A stretch of DNA of 64,000 nucleotides from Pseudomonas syringae (GTDB lineage Bacteria; Pseudomonadota; Gammaproteobacteria; Pseudomonadales; Pseudomonadaceae). The translations under genes were made by a program, and so were the position numbers. Positions within the stretch are counted from its first letter, which is position 1; each line of letters opens with the position of its first letter. Below, piece after piece: positions 18,131 through 27,686 of this stretch. Below the pieces are notes generated by a model. That model saw only the letters and a list, made by a program, of their open reading frames with translations. It had not been told where the DNA came from and did no database searches. Location of the stretch: NCBI RefSeq assembly GCF_021606685.1, contig NZ_WKCB01000020.1, positions 1 to 64,000 of the forward strand, in the 5' to 3' direction.

Positions 18131-18493
18131 TCAGTCCAGGCCGAGTTCCACCACGCCTGCGTTCAGCCGCACCGGCCATACCCGCAACCGCTGGGTTGGC
18201 GCCTCCAGGCACTGGCCATCCTGCAAGCGGTAATGCTGCTTGTAGATCGGCGCGGCCACCACCAGGTCGCCCTTGATACTGCCCACCAAACCACGGCCGA
18301 TCACATTCGCGCCGGATTCCGGGTCATGGTTGTCGATAGCGAACAGCGTCTGCTCCTGCGCACCGGGAAGGTAGAACAGCGCCACTTGCGCGCCGTCCAG
18401 CCACACCACCACCCCGGAGTTGCTTACCAGGTCTTGCTCGCTGCACACGCCTTTCCAACGGGCGAGGTTGGGTTGAAGGTTGGGCTGGCTCAT
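18131..18493 (-). CDS. nirD: Nitrite reductase (NADH) small subunit
   Basis: 120 aa, normal NirD length, Rieske-like beta fold. The usual Rieske cysteine and histidine ligands are absent, as in other NirD proteins (sequence reads DNHDPESGANVIGRGLVG). It starts at the ATG at 18493, which shares one base with the nirB stop, so translation is coupled. It should be the accessory subunit of cytoplasmic assimilatory nitrite reductase. Confidence 0.93.
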   Translation of the reverse strand: MSQPNLQPNLARWKGVCSEQDLVSNSGVVVWLDGAQVALFYLPGAQEQTLFAIDNHDPESGANVIGRGLVGSIKGDLVVAAPIYKQHYRLQDGQCLEAPTQRLRVWPVRLNAGVVELGLD

Positions 18494-21036
18494 CAGGCAA
18501 TCTCCTCGATCACGGGAATCAGGTTGAGTTCGGCGGCCATGATCGGCCGACGCTGGCCGCGCTCCTGGACAAAGTGGATATCCGGGTCCGGGCGTTTGTC
18601 ATTGACGAAGGTGCGGAAGCGCTTGAGTTTTTCCGGGTCCTTGAGGGCGTTGGCCCACTCGCATTCGTAGCGGTCCACCACCAGTTGCATCTGCGCTTCG
18701 AGTTCGGCGCCCAGGCCGAGGCTGTCGTGCAGGATCACGTCCTTGAGGAAATCCAGACCGCCCTCCAGGCTTTCACGCCAGACCGAGGTGCGTTGCAGTT
18801 TGTCGGCGGTGCGGATGTAGAACATCAGGAAGCGGTCGATGTACTGGATCAGCGTGGCGTCATCCAGGTCGGTGGCGAACAGCTCCGCATGGCGAGGGCG
18901 CATGCCGCCGTTGCCGGCGATGTAGAGGTTCCAGCCCTTCTCGGTGGCGATCACGCCGACGTCCTTGCTTTGCGCTTCGGCGCACTCACGGGTGCAGCCG
19001 GACACCGCAAACTTGAGCTTGTGCGGCGAGCGCAGGCCCTTGTAGCGGTCCTCGATCAACAGCGCCATTTTCACGCTGTCCTGCACGCCGTAGCGGCACC
19101 AGGTGCTGCCCACGCAGGACTTCACCGTGCGCGTCGACTTGCCGTAGGCGTGCCCGGTTTCGAAGCCGGCGGCGATCAGCTCGGCCCAGATATCCGGCAG
19201 CTCGTGCAGCTGCGCGCCAAACAGGTCGATGCGCTGGCCGCCGGTGATCTTGGTATAGAGGTCGTATTTCTTCGCCACTTCGCCGATCACAATCAGCTTG
19301 TCGGCGGTGATCTCCCCACCCGGAATGCGCGGTACCACCGAGTAGGTGCCGTTCTTTTGCATATTGGCCATGAACGTATCGTTGGTGTCCTGCAGCGGCA
19401 CCAGGGAGGCGTCCATGATCGGCTGGTTCCAGCACGAGGCCAGGATCGAACCCACTGCCGGCTTGCACACATCGCAACCGGTGTGGCCACGGCCGTGCTT
19501 GGCCAACAGTTCTTCGAAGGTGATCACCCCTTCCACGCGCACCAAGGCATACAGCTCCTGGCGGGTGTAGGCAAAGTGTTCGCACAGGCTCTTGTCGACG
19601 CTGACGCCACGCGCGATCAGCTCATGCTCGAATACCTGCTTGAGCAACCCGGCGCAACCGCCGCAGCCGGTGCAGGCCTTGGTCTGGGATTTGAGCAGGC
19701 CGAGGTCGCTGCAACCCCCGTCGATGGCCGAGCAGATCGCGCCTTTGGTCACGTTATGGCACGAGCACACGGTGGCCGACTCGGGCAGCGCGCCTGGGCC
19801 CAGGGTCGGGGCGCCGGCGGACGACGGCAGGATCAGGCTCGCCGGTTCCGCCGGCAGCGTGATGCTGTTTTGCATGTATTGCAGCAAGGTGTCGTAGTAG
19901 CTGTTGTCGCCGACCAGCACCGCGCCGATCACGTGCTTGCCACTCGCGTCCACCACTAGGCGCCGATAGCTGGCGCTGGCCTCGTCGATGAACTGGTAGC
20001 TGCGCGCGCCAGGCGTGTGGGCGTGGGCATCGCCGATGGAGCCCACGTCCACGCCCAGCAGCTTGAGCTTGGTCGACATGTCGGCGCCGATAAAGGGCTC
20101 GGCGGCCTGTTCGCACAACAGCGCCGCCACGCCCCGGGCCATCTGGTAACCGGGCGCGACCAGGCCGAACAGGCTGCCATTCCACGACGCGCACTCGCCA
20201 ATCGCGTAGATATGCGGGTCGCAGCTCAAGCATTCATCGTTGATCACCACCCCGCCACGCGGGCCGATCTCCAGGCCGGCCTGGCGCGCCAGGGCATCCT
20301 GCGCGCGGATACCGGCGGAGAACACGATCAGGTCGGTTTCAAGGAATTCGTCATTGGCAAAGTTCATCCGATAGCGGTAGTGCTCGCCCGCACTGATCGA
20401 CTGGGTGGCACGCGACAAATGCACGCCGACCCCCAGTCGCTCGATCTGCGCCTTGAGCGCCAGCCCTCCGAAATCATCCAACTGCACCGGCATCAGGCGC
20501 GGTGCAAATTCCACCACATGCGCTTCCAGGCCGAGGCTTTTCAGCGCGTTAGCCGCTTCCAGGCCCAGCAGGCCGCCACCGACGACCACGCCACGGCGGG
20601 CATTGGCGGCCGCCGCGCGGATCGCATCAAGGTCTTGCAAGGTGCGATACACCAACCGCGAATCGCCCGCGGCGCCTTCGATCGGTGGCACGAAAGGGTA
20701 AGACCCCGTGGCCAGTACCAGCGTGTCATACGCCACGCAGCCATTGGCGGTAATCACCTCACGGCGTGCGCGGTCGATCTCCAGCACCGGTACGCCCAGG
20801 TGCAAGGTCACGCCTGGCGTCTGGTACAACGCCGCCTCCGACAACGCCAGCGACTCGGCATCGCGGCCGGTGAAGTACTCGGACAGATGCACGCGGTCAT
20901 AGGCACGCATCGGTTCTTCGCTGAACACATGCAGTTGGTAATGCTGCAGCGCGCCGCGCTCGATCAGTTGCTCTACGCAATGGTGACCGACCATGCCATT
21001 GCCAACGACGATCAGGGTTTTCATCTGTGTATTCAT
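18493..21036 (-). CDS. nirB: Nitrite reductase (NADH) large subunit
   Basis: 847 aa from the ATG at 21036; an upstream GTG (21045) and a downstream ATG (21024) are also in frame. Domain order is FAD/NAD(P)-binding reductase (VVGNGMVGHHC at the start, GVVVGGGLLGLEAAN near 150), BFD-like [2Fe-2S] region (CSCHNVTKGAI and CTGCGGC), then the nitrite/sulfite reductase ferredoxin-like and siroheme-[4Fe-4S] domain (TRTVKSCVGSTWCRYG and KFAVSGCTRECAEA). It reduces nitrite to ammonium with NADH in the cytoplasm. The gene is divergent from the nitrate reductase, and its leader contains a sigma-54-type promoter and an attenuator. Confidence 0.95.
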   Translation of the reverse strand: MNTQMKTLIVVGNGMVGHHCVEQLIERGALQHYQLHVFSEEPMRAYDRVHLSEYFTGRDAESLALSEAALYQTPGVTLHLGVPVLEIDRARREVITANGCVAYDTLVLATGSYPFVPPIEGAAGDSRLVYRTLQDLDAIRAAAANARRGVVVGGGLLGLEAANALKSLGLEAHVVEFAPRLMPVQLDDFGGLALKAQIERLGVGVHLSRATQSISAGEHYRYRMNFANDEFLETDLIVFSAGIRAQDALARQAGLEIGPRGGVVINDECLSCDPHIYAIGECASWNGSLFGLVAPGYQMARGVAALLCEQAAEPFIGADMSTKLKLLGVDVGSIGDAHAHTPGARSYQFIDEASASYRRLVVDASGKHVIGAVLVGDNSYYDTLLQYMQNSITLPAEPASLILPSSAGAPTLGPGALPESATVCSCHNVTKGAICSAIDGGCSDLGLLKSQTKACTGCGGCAGLLKQVFEHELIARGVSVDKSLCEHFAYTRQELYALVRVEGVITFEELLAKHGRGHTGCDVCKPAVGSILASCWNQPIMDASLVPLQDTNDTFMANMQKNGTYSVVPRIPGGEITADKLIVIGEVAKKYDLYTKITGGQRIDLFGAQLHELPDIWAELIAAGFETGHAYGKSTRTVKSCVGSTWCRYGVQDSVKMALLIEDRYKGLRSPHKLKFAVSGCTRECAEAQSKDVGVIATEKGWNLYIAGNGGMRPRHAELFATDLDDATLIQYIDRFLMFYIRTADKLQRTSVWRESLEGGLDFLKDVILHDSLGLGAELEAQMQLVVDRYECEWANALKDPEKLKRFRTFVNDKRPDPDIHFVQERGQRRPIMAAELNLIPVIEEIA

Positions 21037-21075
21037 ATCAATCACCCGACAATGCTTATCACGGTTTTGAAAAGC

Positions 21076-21111
21076 AAAAAAAAACGCCTGAAACCTTGCG
21101 GTTCCAGGCGT
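21076..21111 (-). terminator. Attenuator terminator in the nirBD leader
   Basis: On the minus strand ACGCCTG-G-AACC, loop GCAA, GGTT-T-CAGGCGT, followed by a run of T. It is a strong intrinsic terminator between promoter and nirB start, so it can only serve to stop leader transcription. Its 5' arm overlaps the hexaloop hairpin immediately upstream. Confidence 0.85.
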
Positions 21112-21120
21112 CTTTGCCTG
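21105..21120 (-). promoter_or_regulatory. ANTAR-type antiterminator hairpin (P2) in the nirBD leader
   Basis: Minus strand CAGGC-AAAGAC-GCCTG: five base pairs closing a six-base loop with A at position 1 and G at position 4, the known recognition pattern of ANTAR proteins such as NasR and NasT. The 3' arm GCCTG is also part of the terminator's 5' arm, so the two folds exclude each other. A possible P1 hairpin lies upstream at 21141-21154 (CGGC-GCAGTC-GCCG), with G but not A at the key loop positions. Confidence 0.75.
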
Positions 21121-21214
21121 TTCTTATTGCGGGATCGGTTCGGCGACTGCGCCGGATCTACCGCTATTGCCCCTGGTGTCGATCGTCGTTGACCGAGGTG
21201 GGTTGAAGGTAGAC

Positions 21215-21232
21215 TTGCAGGCGGCGTGCCAA
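21215..21232 (-). promoter_or_regulatory. Sigma-54 promoter for nirBD
   Basis: Minus strand TTGGCACGCCGCCTGCAA. It fits TGGCACG-N4-TTGCA with one mismatch and has the required GG-N10-GC spacing. The predicted start near 21205 gives a leader of about 170 nt that includes the hexaloop hairpin and terminator. This suggests NtrC-dependent nitrogen control; no NtrC site was assigned with confidence. Confidence 0.75.
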
Positions 21233-21331
21233 TCCGTAGGCAGCCCGTAATTGCGGGATCCAGCAGTCTCCAGCCCGCTCAACTGCGCCTCCAACTGGTG
21301 CGCCGCGCCTTATAAAAGTGCACCCCCACCT

Positions 21332-21423
21332 GTGGCGAGCGAGCTTGCTCGCGTTGGAGTGCGCAGCGTTCCCAGGATTGTGCAGCCGCTGCGCAGCCCA
21401 ACGGCAGCAAGCGCCCTCGCCAC
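21332..21423. repeat. Degenerate REP pair
   Basis: Left arm GTGGCGAGCGAGCTTGCTCG at 21332 is well preserved. The right arm ending at 21423 (GCAGCAAGCGCCCTCGCCAC) has several changes. It lies between the two divergent sigma-54 promoters of the nitrate/nitrite genes. Confidence 0.7.
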
Positions 21424-21458
21424 CTCAAGCGCGCCCATCACACAGGCCATGCCAAAGC

Positions 21459-21474
21459 TGGCGCGTGACTTGCT
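21459..21474 (+). promoter_or_regulatory. Sigma-54 promoter for the nitrate reductase gene
   Basis: TGGCGCGTGACTTGCT fits TGGCACG-N4-TTGCW with one mismatch and GG-N10-GC spacing. The predicted start near 21484 gives a leader of about 120 nt containing a hexaloop hairpin and terminator. Confidence 0.75.
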
Positions 21475-21514
21475 AGGAAGACAGCTACCAAGCAGTCAAC
21501 GCTGATTGCCCATT

Positions 21515-21532
21515 CACGACAAAGGCGCCGTG
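21515..21532 (+). promoter_or_regulatory. ANTAR-type antiterminator hairpin (P2) in the nitrate reductase leader
   Basis: CACGAC-AAAGGC-GCCGTG: a six-position stem with one A-C mismatch and a hexaloop AAAGGC that has A1 and G4. The nirBD leader loop is AAAGAC, so the first four bases and the last are shared. The 3' arm overlaps the 5' arm of the terminator that follows. The upstream P1 hairpin is not clear (a GC-rich stem around AGTC near 21491-21503 is possible). Confidence 0.68.
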
Positions 21533-21572
21533 CAGCCCCCGTTTTCAACGGAGGGGTGCAAGGCGCTTTTTT
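21525..21572 (+). terminator. Attenuator terminator in the nitrate reductase leader
   Basis: A long hairpin of stacked segments GCGCC/GGCGC, TGCA/TGCA, CCCC/GGGG and CGTT/AACG around a TTC loop, followed by six Ts at 21567-21572. It lies 31 bp before the start codon, so it acts within the leader. Confidence 0.85.
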
Positions 21573-21603
21573 GTTGGCGGCAAAAAAGATTCGAGGGTTA
21601 CGG

Positions 21604-24600
21604 ATGGCAAACCAAAGCGTACGCAGTGTGTGCCCCTATTGTGGTGTGGGCTGCGGCATCGTCATGCAGGTCGAGAACAACCGCGTGGTCAAGGTGATCG
21701 GCGACAAGGCCCACCCCACCAACTTTGGCCGGCTGTGCACCAAGGGCACCACCTGCGGGCAAGCCATCGCCGAGTCCGGCCGCATGGAAAACGCCTACCT
21801 GCGGGAGAAGCGCGACCACGACCCGGTACGCATCGCCATGGACAAGGCCATCAGCGAAACCGCCACGCGCCTGCGCCACATCCTCGACCGCGATGGCCCC
21901 GACGCGCTGGCATTCTACGTGTCCGGGCAGATGTCGCTGGAAGCCCAATACCTGGTCAACAAGTTGGCCAAGGGCTTTGTGCGCACGCCTAACATCGAAT
22001 CCAACTCGCGCCTGTGCATGGCCAGTGCCGGCAGCGGCTACAAGCTCTCCCTCGGCGCCGACGGCCCGCCCGGGTCCTACGAGGACTTCGACCGCGCCGA
22101 CCTGTTCTTCGTGATCGGCGCCAATATGGCCGACTGTCACCCGATTCTGTTTCTGCGCATGATGGACCGCGTCAAGGCCGGCGCCCGGTTGATCGTGGTC
22201 GACCCACGGCGCAGCGCCACGGCTGATAAGGCCAACCTGTACCTGCCGATCAAACCGGGCACCGACCTCGCGCTGCTCAATGGGCTGCTGCACCTGCTGG
22301 TGAAAAACGGCCACACCGACCCGGCCTTCATTGCCGCATTTACCCAAGGCTGGGAGGCCATGCCGGAGTTTCTTGAAGACTACCCGCCGCACGTCGTCGC
22401 CGAGATCACCGGCCTTGCCCAAGCCGATATAGAGCAAGCCGCCGACTGGATCGGCCAGGCCGCCGAGTGGATGAGCTGCTGGACCATGGGCCTCAACCAG
22501 AGTACCCACGGCACCTGGAACACCAACGCGCTGTGCAACCTGCACCTGGCCACCGGCGCGATCTGCCGCCCCGGCAGCGGGCCGTTTTCCCTGACCGGCC
22601 AGCCCAATGCCATGGGCGGTCGCGAGATGGGCTACATGGGCCCTGGCCTGCCGGGCCAACGCTCGGTACTGGTCGAGGCCGACCGGGCGTTTATCGAAGA
22701 CCTCTGGCACCTCCCCGAGGGCAGCCTGCCGCGCCAGGCCGGCGGCGGCACCGTGGCGATGTTCGAGCAGATGGCCGCCGGGCAGATCAAGGCATGCTGG
22801 ATCATCTGCACCAACCCGGTGGCCAGCGTGCCCAATCGCCAGACCGTACTCGACGGCCTGCAAACCGCCGAGTTGGTGATCACCCAGGACGCCTTCCTCG
22901 ACACCGAAACCAACCGCTACGCCGATATTCTCCTGCCCGGCGCGCTGTGGGCCGAGGCCGAAGGGGTGATGATCAACTCCGAACGCAACCTGACCCTGAT
23001 GCAAAAGGCCGTGCAAGCGCCCGGCGACACCCTGCCTGACTGGCAGATCATCGCCAGGGTCGCCTGCGAAATGGGCTTTGCCGAGGCGTTCACCTATGCC
23101 TGCGCCGCCGAGGTGTTTGAGGAGATCAAACGCGCCTGGAATCCCAAGACCGGCTACGACATGCGGGGCGCCAGCTACGCGCGGCTGCGTGAACAACCAC
23201 TGCAATGGCCCTGCGCATCCAGCACGGCGGCAGACCGCAACCCGATTCGCTACCGCACCGAGGGCACGCTCAGGTTCGCCACCGAAAGCGGCAAAGGCCA
23301 GTTCTTCGCGCGCCCGCACATGCCGCCGGCAGAGCTGCCCGACGACGCCTTCCCCTTCGTGCTCAACACCGGCCGCTTGCAGCACCAGTGGCACACGCTG
23401 ACCAAGACCGGCAAGGTCGCCACCCTGAACAAACTCAACCCCGGCCCCTTTGTGGAGATCCATCCCGAGGATGCCGTGCGCCTGGGCATCAAGGCCAAAG
23501 ACTCGGTGGAAGTGCGCTCCCAGCGTGGCCGCGCGGTGCTGCCTGCCGTGATCACCGACCGGGTGCGGCCGGGCGACTGCTTTGCCCCCTTCCACTGGAA
23601 CGATGTGTTCGGCGAACACCTGGCGATCAACGCCGTGACCAACGATGCCGTCGACCCGATTTCGCTGCAGCCCGAGTTCAAGTTCTGCGCCGTTGCCCTG
23701 GCGCGGGTCGAGCTGATCGACCACGCGTTCCTTTCCCCTTCCACAGAGGAGCCTGCCATGTCGCGCCTCGACGCCTTCGCCGAGATCACCGGCATCCGTA
23801 ACCTGCCGACGCCGCACTTGAGCGACAGTGAACGCACCTACCTCGCGGGCTTCCTCAGCGGCCTGCAATCGACTGCCGGGCGCCAGGCGGGCGGCGTACC
23901 GGTGATGCCGGCGAACGCGCCGCTGGCCAGGGAATCGCGGTTGTGGCTGGACGGTTTGCTCGGCGGGTTGTTCAGCCGCGCAGAAACCACGCCCGTAGCT
24001 GCGCAAATGGCCGCGCCGCCCTCCCCGACAGTCACCCTGTTATGGGCCTCGCAGACCGGTAACGCCGAAACCCTTGCCGAGCGGTTCGCCCAGCGCCTGC
24101 GCGACGCCGGTATCAGCGTAGAGCTAAGCGCCATGGCCGACTTTGCGCCGAGCAAATTGGCGAGCACCCAGAACCTGGCGCTGATCAGCAGCACCTTTGG
24201 CGACGGCGACCCGCCGGACAACGGCGAAAGTTTCTGGCACAGCCTCAGCAGCGCCGAGACGCGCCTGGAATCACTGCGCTTCGCCGTGCTGGCGCTGGGC
24301 GATCCGAATTACGACCAGTTCTGCCACCATGGCAAGCAGCTCGACCAGCGCCTGCTGGAACTGGGCGCCACCCGCCTGCTGGAACGCGTCGACTGCGACA
24401 CCGAATTCGAAGAACGCGCCGACGCCTGGCTGGCAAAGTTTCAACAGACGCTGAACCCGACAAAGCCCGTCACCCTCGCCACCCCCGCCGGCAAAACCAA
24501 GCTGCATGGCTCACGGCTGCTGCTCAATCGGCACCTGAACCCGCACAGCGCGCACAAGGAAACCCGCCAGTTTGCCCTCGACCTGGCCGACTCCGGCCTG

Positions 24601-25590
24601 ACCTATGAAGCCGGCGATGCCCTCGGCGTTCGGCCGCGTAACTGCCCCGAACTGGTGAGCGAACTGCTTGACCTGACCCGCCTGGGCGCCAGCACCTCGG
24701 TGAATATCGACACCTTTGGTGATGTGCCGCTGCAACAGGCACTCACCCAGCACTTCGAAATCGCCCGTCCCAGCAGCGAAACGCTCGCCTTTATCGCCGA
24801 GCGCAGCGCCAACGCTGGGCTTGAGCAACTGCTGAGGCCCGAGCACAAGGCCGAACTCAAAGACTGGCTATGGGGCCGGCAACTGGTGGATGTGCTGCAG
24901 GAATACCCCATCGAGTGCTCGGCGGACGAGCTGCTCGGCACCCTCAAGCGCCTGCAACCGCGCCTGTACTCGATTGCCTCCAGCGCCAAGGCCCATCCGC
25001 AGGAAGTGCACCTGACCGTGGCGGCCGTGCGGTATGGCAAGCGCAAGGGCGTGTCCTCGACCTTCCTGGCCGACCGTGTCGGCGACGGCGAGGTGCCGGT
25101 GTTCGTGCAGCCATCCAAACACTTTCGTACGCCCACCGACGGTAACGTGCCGATGATCATGATCGGCCCCGGCACGGGGGTGGCGCCCTTTCGGGCTTTT
25201 TTGCAAGAGCGCCGGGCCCAGGGGCATCAGGGCAGCAACTGGTTGTTTTTTGGCGAGCAACACGCCGCCAGCGACTTCTATTACCAGGACGAACTGCAAG
25301 GCATGCAACGCGACGGGTTGCTCACCCACCTGAGCCTGGCGTTTTCGCGCGACCAGGCCCAGAAGATCTACGTGCAGGACCGCCTGCGCGAACACGGCGC
25401 CGAGCTGTGGCGCTGGCTGCAGGACGGCGCCAAGCTGTACATCTGCGGGGATGCCAGCCAGATGGCCAAAGACGTCGACCTGGCCTTGCGCGAAGTGGCG
25501 CACACCCATGGCGGACTGGACGTTGAGGGGGCCGTGGACTACTGGCGCCAACTGAGCGAGCAAAAGCGTTATCTGCGTGATGTGTACTGA
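21604..25590 (+). CDS. Assimilatory nitrate reductase fused to a CysJ-like flavoprotein reductase
   Basis: 1328 aa. The N-terminal part is a molybdopterin bis-MGD nitrate reductase (NasA/NasC type): [4Fe-4S] cysteines 10, 13, 17 and 45, probable Mo ligand Cys138 in SRLCMASAG, and an MGD-binding domain near 590-710 (FVLNTGRLQHQWHT). From about residue 809 a flavodoxin domain begins (LLWASQTGNAET). An FAD/NADPH reductase domain follows from about 960, with RLYSIASS (FAD), MIGPGTGVAPFRAFL (NADPH) and the terminal RYLRDVY seen in CysJ. One polypeptide should therefore carry electrons from NADPH to nitrate. The ATG at 21604 has a GAGGG site; the long 5' extension of the frame covers the terminator and is not coding. 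Confidence 0.93.
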   Translation: MANQSVRSVCPYCGVGCGIVMQVENNRVVKVIGDKAHPTNFGRLCTKGTTCGQAIAESGRMENAYLREKRDHDPVRIAMDKAISETATRLRHILDRDGPDALAFYVSGQMSLEAQYLVNKLAKGFVRTPNIESNSRLCMASAGSGYKLSLGADGPPGSYEDFDRADLFFVIGANMADCHPILFLRMMDRVKAGARLIVVDPRRSATADKANLYLPIKPGTDLALLNGLLHLLVKNGHTDPAFIAAFTQGWEAMPEFLEDYPPHVVAEITGLAQADIEQAADWIGQAAEWMSCWTMGLNQSTHGTWNTNALCNLHLATGAICRPGSGPFSLTGQPNAMGGREMGYMGPGLPGQRSVLVEADRAFIEDLWHLPEGSLPRQAGGGTVAMFEQMAAGQIKACWIICTNPVASVPNRQTVLDGLQTAELVITQDAFLDTETNRYADILLPGALWAEAEGVMINSERNLTLMQKAVQAPGDTLPDWQIIARVACEMGFAEAFTYACAAEVFEEIKRAWNPKTGYDMRGASYARLREQPLQWPCASSTAADRNPIRYRTEGTLRFATESGKGQFFARPHMPPAELPDDAFPFVLNTGRLQHQWHTLTKTGKVATLNKLNPGPFVEIHPEDAVRLGIKAKDSVEVRSQRGRAVLPAVITDRVRPGDCFAPFHWNDVFGEHLAINAVTNDAVDPISLQPEFKFCAVALARVELIDHAFLSPSTEEPAMSRLDAFAEITGIRNLPTPHLSDSERTYLAGFLSGLQSTAGRQAGGVPVMPANAPLARESRLWLDGLLGGLFSRAETTPVAAQMAAPPSPTVTLLWASQTGNAETLAERFAQRLRDAGISVELSAMADFAPSKLASTQNLALISSTFGDGDPPDNGESFWHSLSSAETRLESLRFAVLALGDPNYDQFCHHGKQLDQRLLELGATRLLERVDCDTEFEERADAWLAKFQQTLNPTKPVTLATPAGKTKLHGSRLLLNRHLNPHSAHKETRQFALDLADSGLTYEAGDALGVRPRNCPELVSELLDLTRLGASTSVNIDTFGDVPLQQALTQHFEIARPSSETLAFIAERSANAGLEQLLRPEHKAELKDWLWGRQLVDVLQEYPIECSADELLGTLKRLQPRLYSIASSAKAHPQEVHLTVAAVRYGKRKGVSSTFLADRVGDGEVPVFVQPSKHFRTPTDGNVPMIMIGPGTGVAPFRAFLQERRAQGHQGSNWLFFGEQHAASDFYYQDELQGMQRDGLLTHLSLAFSRDQAQKIYVQDRLREHGAELWRWLQDGAKLYICGDASQMAKDVDLALREVAHTHGGLDVEGAVDYWRQLSEQKRYLRDVY

Positions 25591-25624
25591 TTGGATACAG
25601 AACAATCGCCAATTGTATTGTGTA

Positions 25625-25651
25625 CAAAAAACCCTAAAGGTTTGCCGATGC
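25625..25651 (+). promoter_or_regulatory. Candidate FliA (sigma-28) promoter for the dCache chemoreceptor
   Basis: CAAA at 25625-25628, exactly 15 bases, then GCCGATGC at 25644-25651. Three of four and six of eight consensus positions match. It is about 90 bp upstream of the receptor start. Confidence 0.4.
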
Positions 25652-25739
25652 GGGGCCGAAACAGCGGTGATAGCAAATCGCCGCGCCTTTTATCCGAGAC
25701 GCGACGGTTTGGCCGCCCTCCACGCTGATGGTCGTCTCG

Positions 25740-27680
25740 ATGAAAATAAAAAATAAACTTGTTCTGGCTTTTGTCTCTGTCGCGTTTATTCCGGTGAGCC
25801 TGGTGGCCGTGATCTCTGTGATGAATACGCGGACCCAGGCGGTCGACCAGTTTATCGACGGCAGCACCCGCGAAATCCGCCAGATTGATGGCAACATTCG
25901 CCAGTTCTTCGACGGCACCCTGCAGAACGTCGATCAGATGGCCACCGATCCTGTATACACATCGATCAGCACGCTGAAGAACTACCAGCCCGCCGACGCC
26001 GCCAGCCAACCGCTGCCGGCAGAGGCGCAAAGCGTGATCGAGCGCTTCGCGCGGTTTGGCGCTACGCACCCGGCAGCGGCGATCCTGTCCATCGGCCTTG
26101 AAGACGGCACCTACGCCAAATGGCCCGATGACCCACAGCTGTCCAAGTACGACCCGCGCCAGCGGCCCTGGTACAAGGCGGCGATGGCCAGCCCGGGCAA
26201 GACCGTGCGCACCCCGGCTTACTACTATGACAAAGACGACGTAGCGCTTGTGGGCACCGCGCGGGCGTTGCTGGACAACGCCGGTAAAGCCAAGGGCGTG
26301 TTCGTGGTCAGCGTGTCACTCAAGAACCTCACCGAACTGGTCAAGAGCATCAAGCTGGGCGAAAGCGGCTACGTGATGCTGATCGAAGACGGCGTGGTGC
26401 TGGTGGACCCGCGCGACGCCGCCCACAACTTCAAACCGCTCAAGGACCTGGGCGCACCGTACGCGAAGCTGGCCGAAACCACTCAGGGCTCCACCGAGGT
26501 GGAAATCGACGGCGTGCGCTACATGGCCAATATCTGGACCTCGCCCGGCCTGGGCTGGCGCTATGTGGGGCTGATCGAGCACCGCGAAGTGATGGCCGAG
26601 GCCACCCGCATGACCTACCTGACCGCAATTATCGTGGCGGTGTTGGTGCTGATTTTCGGCTTGATCGCGGCGGCGTTTTCCAAGGTCATCGTCAAGCCTA
26701 TCGGCCAGGTCAGCACCGGCTTGCAGTCCATTGCCCAGGGCGAAGGCGATCTGCGTCACGAACTGCAGGTGCAGGGCAAGGATGAAACCGCCGAACTGGC
26801 CGGCTGGTTCAACAAGTTCCTCGCGGCGATCCGCCAACTGATCCAGCATATCGGCGCCGCCTCGACCAACTTGCAGAACGCCTCGAAGGTCAACAGCGAA
26901 GTGGCGCACAACATGAACGAGGCCGCCGGGCGTCAGCGCGAGGCGGTGGAGTTGGTGTCCACTGCCTTCAACGAGATGGTCGCCACTGCCAACGAAGTTG
27001 CACGCTCCTGCAGCGGCGCGGCCGAATCCGCCGAGAACGGCCATCGTCGCGTGGCCGAGGGCAAGCAACAGATCGAAGTGACCACCGATAACGTCAATCG
27101 CCTGGGCCGCCGTTTGAGTGAATCGTCCCAGGCCATGGTCGAGCTGGAAGCCGGTAGCCGCAGCATCAACCAGATCCTTGGCACCATCCGCGCGATTGCC
27201 GAACAAACCAACCTGCTGGCCCTTAACGCGGCTATCGAGGCCGCCCGCGCGGGCGACCAGGGCCGTGGTTTTGCGGTGGTCGCCGACGAGGTACGCGCGC
27301 TGGCCAAGCGCACTTCTGACTCCACCGGCGAGATCGAACAACTGCTCGGCACCCTGGGCAGCAAGACCGAGGAAGTCACGCAGAAAATGAGCAGCTGCCT
27401 GGACCTGTCACGGGCCAGTGTGTCGTCCATCGAAAGCGCACGGGACAGCTTTGAAGGCATCCAGTTGTCGGTCAACGAGATCCGCGACCAGAACCTGCAG
27501 ATCTCCGCCGCCGCCGAGGAACAACACAGCGTGGCCGAAGAGATCAACCGGCACATCCAGCAGATCTACGACGAAGCACGCCTGGTGGAGAGCCTGGCCA
27601 ACTCGGCACAGGACGACTCGGGAAGGCTGTCGAATTTGTCGGATGAGTTGAATGGCTTGGTAGGACGCTTCAAGTCGTGA
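25740..27680 (+). CDS. Methyl-accepting chemotaxis protein with periplasmic dCache domain
   Basis: 646 aa from the ATG at 25740 ([11 protein letters not shown]); an ATG at 25728 is also in frame. TM1 is at about 7-29. A double-Cache ligand domain follows to about 280 ([15 protein letters not shown] and [12 protein letters not shown] are Cache motifs). TM2 is at about 290-315, then HAMP and the signalling hairpin with [18 protein letters not shown]. The usual aspartate after RPWY of the amino-acid-binding dCache motif is not present, so the ligand is open. The gene stands alone after the nitrate reductase gene; a link to nitrogen sources is only positional. Confidence 0.88.
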   Translation: MKIKNKLVLAFVSVAFIPVSLVAVISVMNTRTQAVDQFIDGSTREIRQIDGNIRQFFDGTLQNVDQMATDPVYTSISTLKNYQPADAASQPLPAEAQSVIERFARFGATHPAAAILSIGLEDGTYAKWPDDPQLSKYDPRQRPWYKAAMASPGKTVRTPAYYYDKDDVALVGTARALLDNAGKAKGVFVVSVSLKNLTELVKSIKLGESGYVMLIEDGVVLVDPRDAAHNFKPLKDLGAPYAKLAETTQGSTEVEIDGVRYMANIWTSPGLGWRYVGLIEHREVMAEATRMTYLTAIIVAVLVLIFGLIAAAFSKVIVKPIGQVSTGLQSIAQGEGDLRHELQVQGKDETAELAGWFNKFLAAIRQLIQHIGAASTNLQNASKVNSEVAHNMNEAAGRQREAVELVSTAFNEMVATANEVARSCSGAAESAENGHRRVAEGKQQIEVTTDNVNRLGRRLSESSQAMVELEAGSRSINQILGTIRAIAEQTNLLALNAAIEAARAGDQGRGFAVVADEVRALAKRTSDSTGEIEQLLGTLGSKTEEVTQKMSSCLDLSRASVSSIESARDSFEGIQLSVNEIRDQNLQISAAAEEQHSVAEEINRHIQQIYDEARLVESLANSAQDDSGRLSNLSDELNGLVGRFKS

Positions 27681-27686
27681 TCTAGG

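Noticed and set aside
21126-21311. 61-codon open frame upstream of nirB on the minus strand
   Set aside because: It overlaps the sigma-54 promoter and leader, follows a stop directly and has no start codon or family resemblance.
21598-24006. 802-codon open frame antisense to the nitrate reductase
   Set aside because: Same reason: compositional shadow of a well-recognised gene.
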